Shown here: piece by piece, positions 15,277 through 15,983 of the stretch
How positions within the stretch are numbered: position 1 is the stretch's first letter
Layout: each line of letters begins with the position of its first letter
NCBI GenBank assembly: GCA_964354225.1
Contig: CAYGZC010000092.1
Location: 1-15,983, forward strand
Source of the DNA: CAYGZC01 sp964354225
GTDB taxonomy: Bacteria > Bacteroidota > Ignavibacteria > UBA10030 > SZUA-254
Direction: 5' to 3'
DNA: 15,983 bases
Position numbers and translations under genes: made by a program
Notes under the pieces: generated by a model
Told to the model about the DNA's origin: nothing
Database searches by the model: none
What the model saw: the letters and a program-made list of their open reading frames with translations, nothing else

Positions 15277-15983
15277 ATGGCAAAGTCAAAAGTTGCGGTT
15301 CTAAAAACCAAACCGGAAACAGTTTTAGAAGATATAGACAAAGCAATGAGATTGGCTGGTGTCCAAGATGCACTTGTAAAAGGCGCGACGACAATCTTAA
15401 AAGATAACATCTCATGGCATTTCCCGTTTCCTGCCGCTAATACAACTCCCTGGCAATTGGAAGGAACTATTCGTGCTCTAAATAATGCTGGTTATCATGA
15501 CCAAGTCTGCGTGCAGAATAAAACAGTTGTAACCAATGCATTCAAGGGTGAGGACCTTAATAACTATATTCCGATATTCAAAAAATACAATATACCGGTT
15601 TTATATAATTTCAAAGATAATGACATGCGCTGGATTACTTATACCCCTAAGGCACGGATGCATGTTCTTCCACACATTTATCCTGAAGGTATCAAGATTC
15701 CTGATTATTTTTTGGGTAAGAATATTGTTCATTTGCCTACAGTCAAATGCCATATTTATACCACTACCACCGGTGCAATGAAAAATGCTTTTGGTGGATT
15801 GCTGAATACCAAACGGCATTATACTCACAGTTGGATTCATAAAACGCTTGTAGATTTATTAGCGATTCAGAAAGAAATTCATACAGGTATATTTGCGGTG
15901 ATGGATGGAACGACTGTTGGAAATGGACCCGGACCCCGCACAATGTATCCTGTTGTGAAAGATTATATACTCACAAGTGCCGA
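15277..15983 (+). CDS. DUF362 domain protein, 3' end beyond the window
   Basis: An uninterrupted frame of 235 codons from ATG 15277 to the right edge. DUF362 hallmarks are visible: VHLPTVKCHIYTTTTGAMKN followed by AFGGLLNTKRHYTHSW, and later GIFAVMDGTTVGNGPGPR. The family is poorly characterised; many members carry a ferredoxin-like domain further downstream, which cannot be judged here. There is no signal peptide. It starts 3 bases after the UbiA-family stop and is probably co-transcribed with it and the mutase. No Shine-Dalgarno is visible, which with the tiny gap suggests translational coupling. Confidence 0.88.
   Translation, partial: MAKSKVAVLKTKPETVLEDIDKAMRLAGVQDALVKGATTILKDNISWHFPFPAANTTPWQLEGTIRALNNAGYHDQVCVQNKTVVTNAFKGEDLNNYIPIFKKYNIPVLYNFKDNDMRWITYTPKARMHVLPHIYPEGIKIPDYFLGKNIVHLPTVKCHIYTTTTGAMKNAFGGLLNTKRHYTHSWIHKTLVDLLAIQKEIHTGIFAVMDGTTVGNGPGPRTMYPVVKDYILTSA

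Overview
The window is bacterial chromosomal DNA, AT-rich by eye, with ten recognisable protein genes and one partial gene at the right edge. No rRNA, tRNA, CRISPR array, transposase or phage structural gene was seen. Gene content (short glycogen phosphorylase, secreted GH31, split methylmalonyl-CoA mutase, UbiA-type phosphoribosyltransferase, DUF362) and the frequent lack of Shine-Dalgarno sequences suggest an environmental member of the Bacteroidota/Ignavibacteriota neighbourhood. That placement is an inference, since no marker gene is present.

Left part (about 1-8171): alpha-glucan metabolism. A non-coding or broken left edge carries a GC-rich palindromic repeat. It is followed by a glucan phosphorylase (+), a secreted GH31 alpha-glucosidase and a sugar-ABC ATPase (both -, ATPase first, 47 bases apart), and a divergent GH13-like protein (+) whose catalytic signature is unusual. 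Together they fit uptake, trimming and phosphorolysis of maltodextrin or glycogen.

Middle part (about 8245-12720): DNA damage handling. An SRAP abasic-site crosslinking protein (+) faces a three-gene minus-strand set: a RadA/Rad51-like protein with no usable Walker A or B, an unrecognised 106-residue protein overlapping its end, and a B-family DNA polymerase that has lost the exonuclease acids and the second Asp of motif C. This resembles the archaeal PolB2 (Dpo2) group of 'inactivated' polymerases and, by analogy, the ImuA-ImuB-DnaE2 mutasome. It is the most interesting object in the window. The polymerase also lacks a proper start codon for its conserved N-terminus, and the operon leader carries an AT-rich inverted-repeat element and a perfect 12-base palindrome.

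Right part (12725 to the end): a tight plus-strand run of the methylmalonyl-CoA mutase catalytic chain (no B12 domain), a UbiA-family decaprenyl-phosphate phosphoribosyltransferase-like membrane protein, and a DUF362 protein that continues past the edge. Gaps of 2 and 3 bases suggest one transcript.
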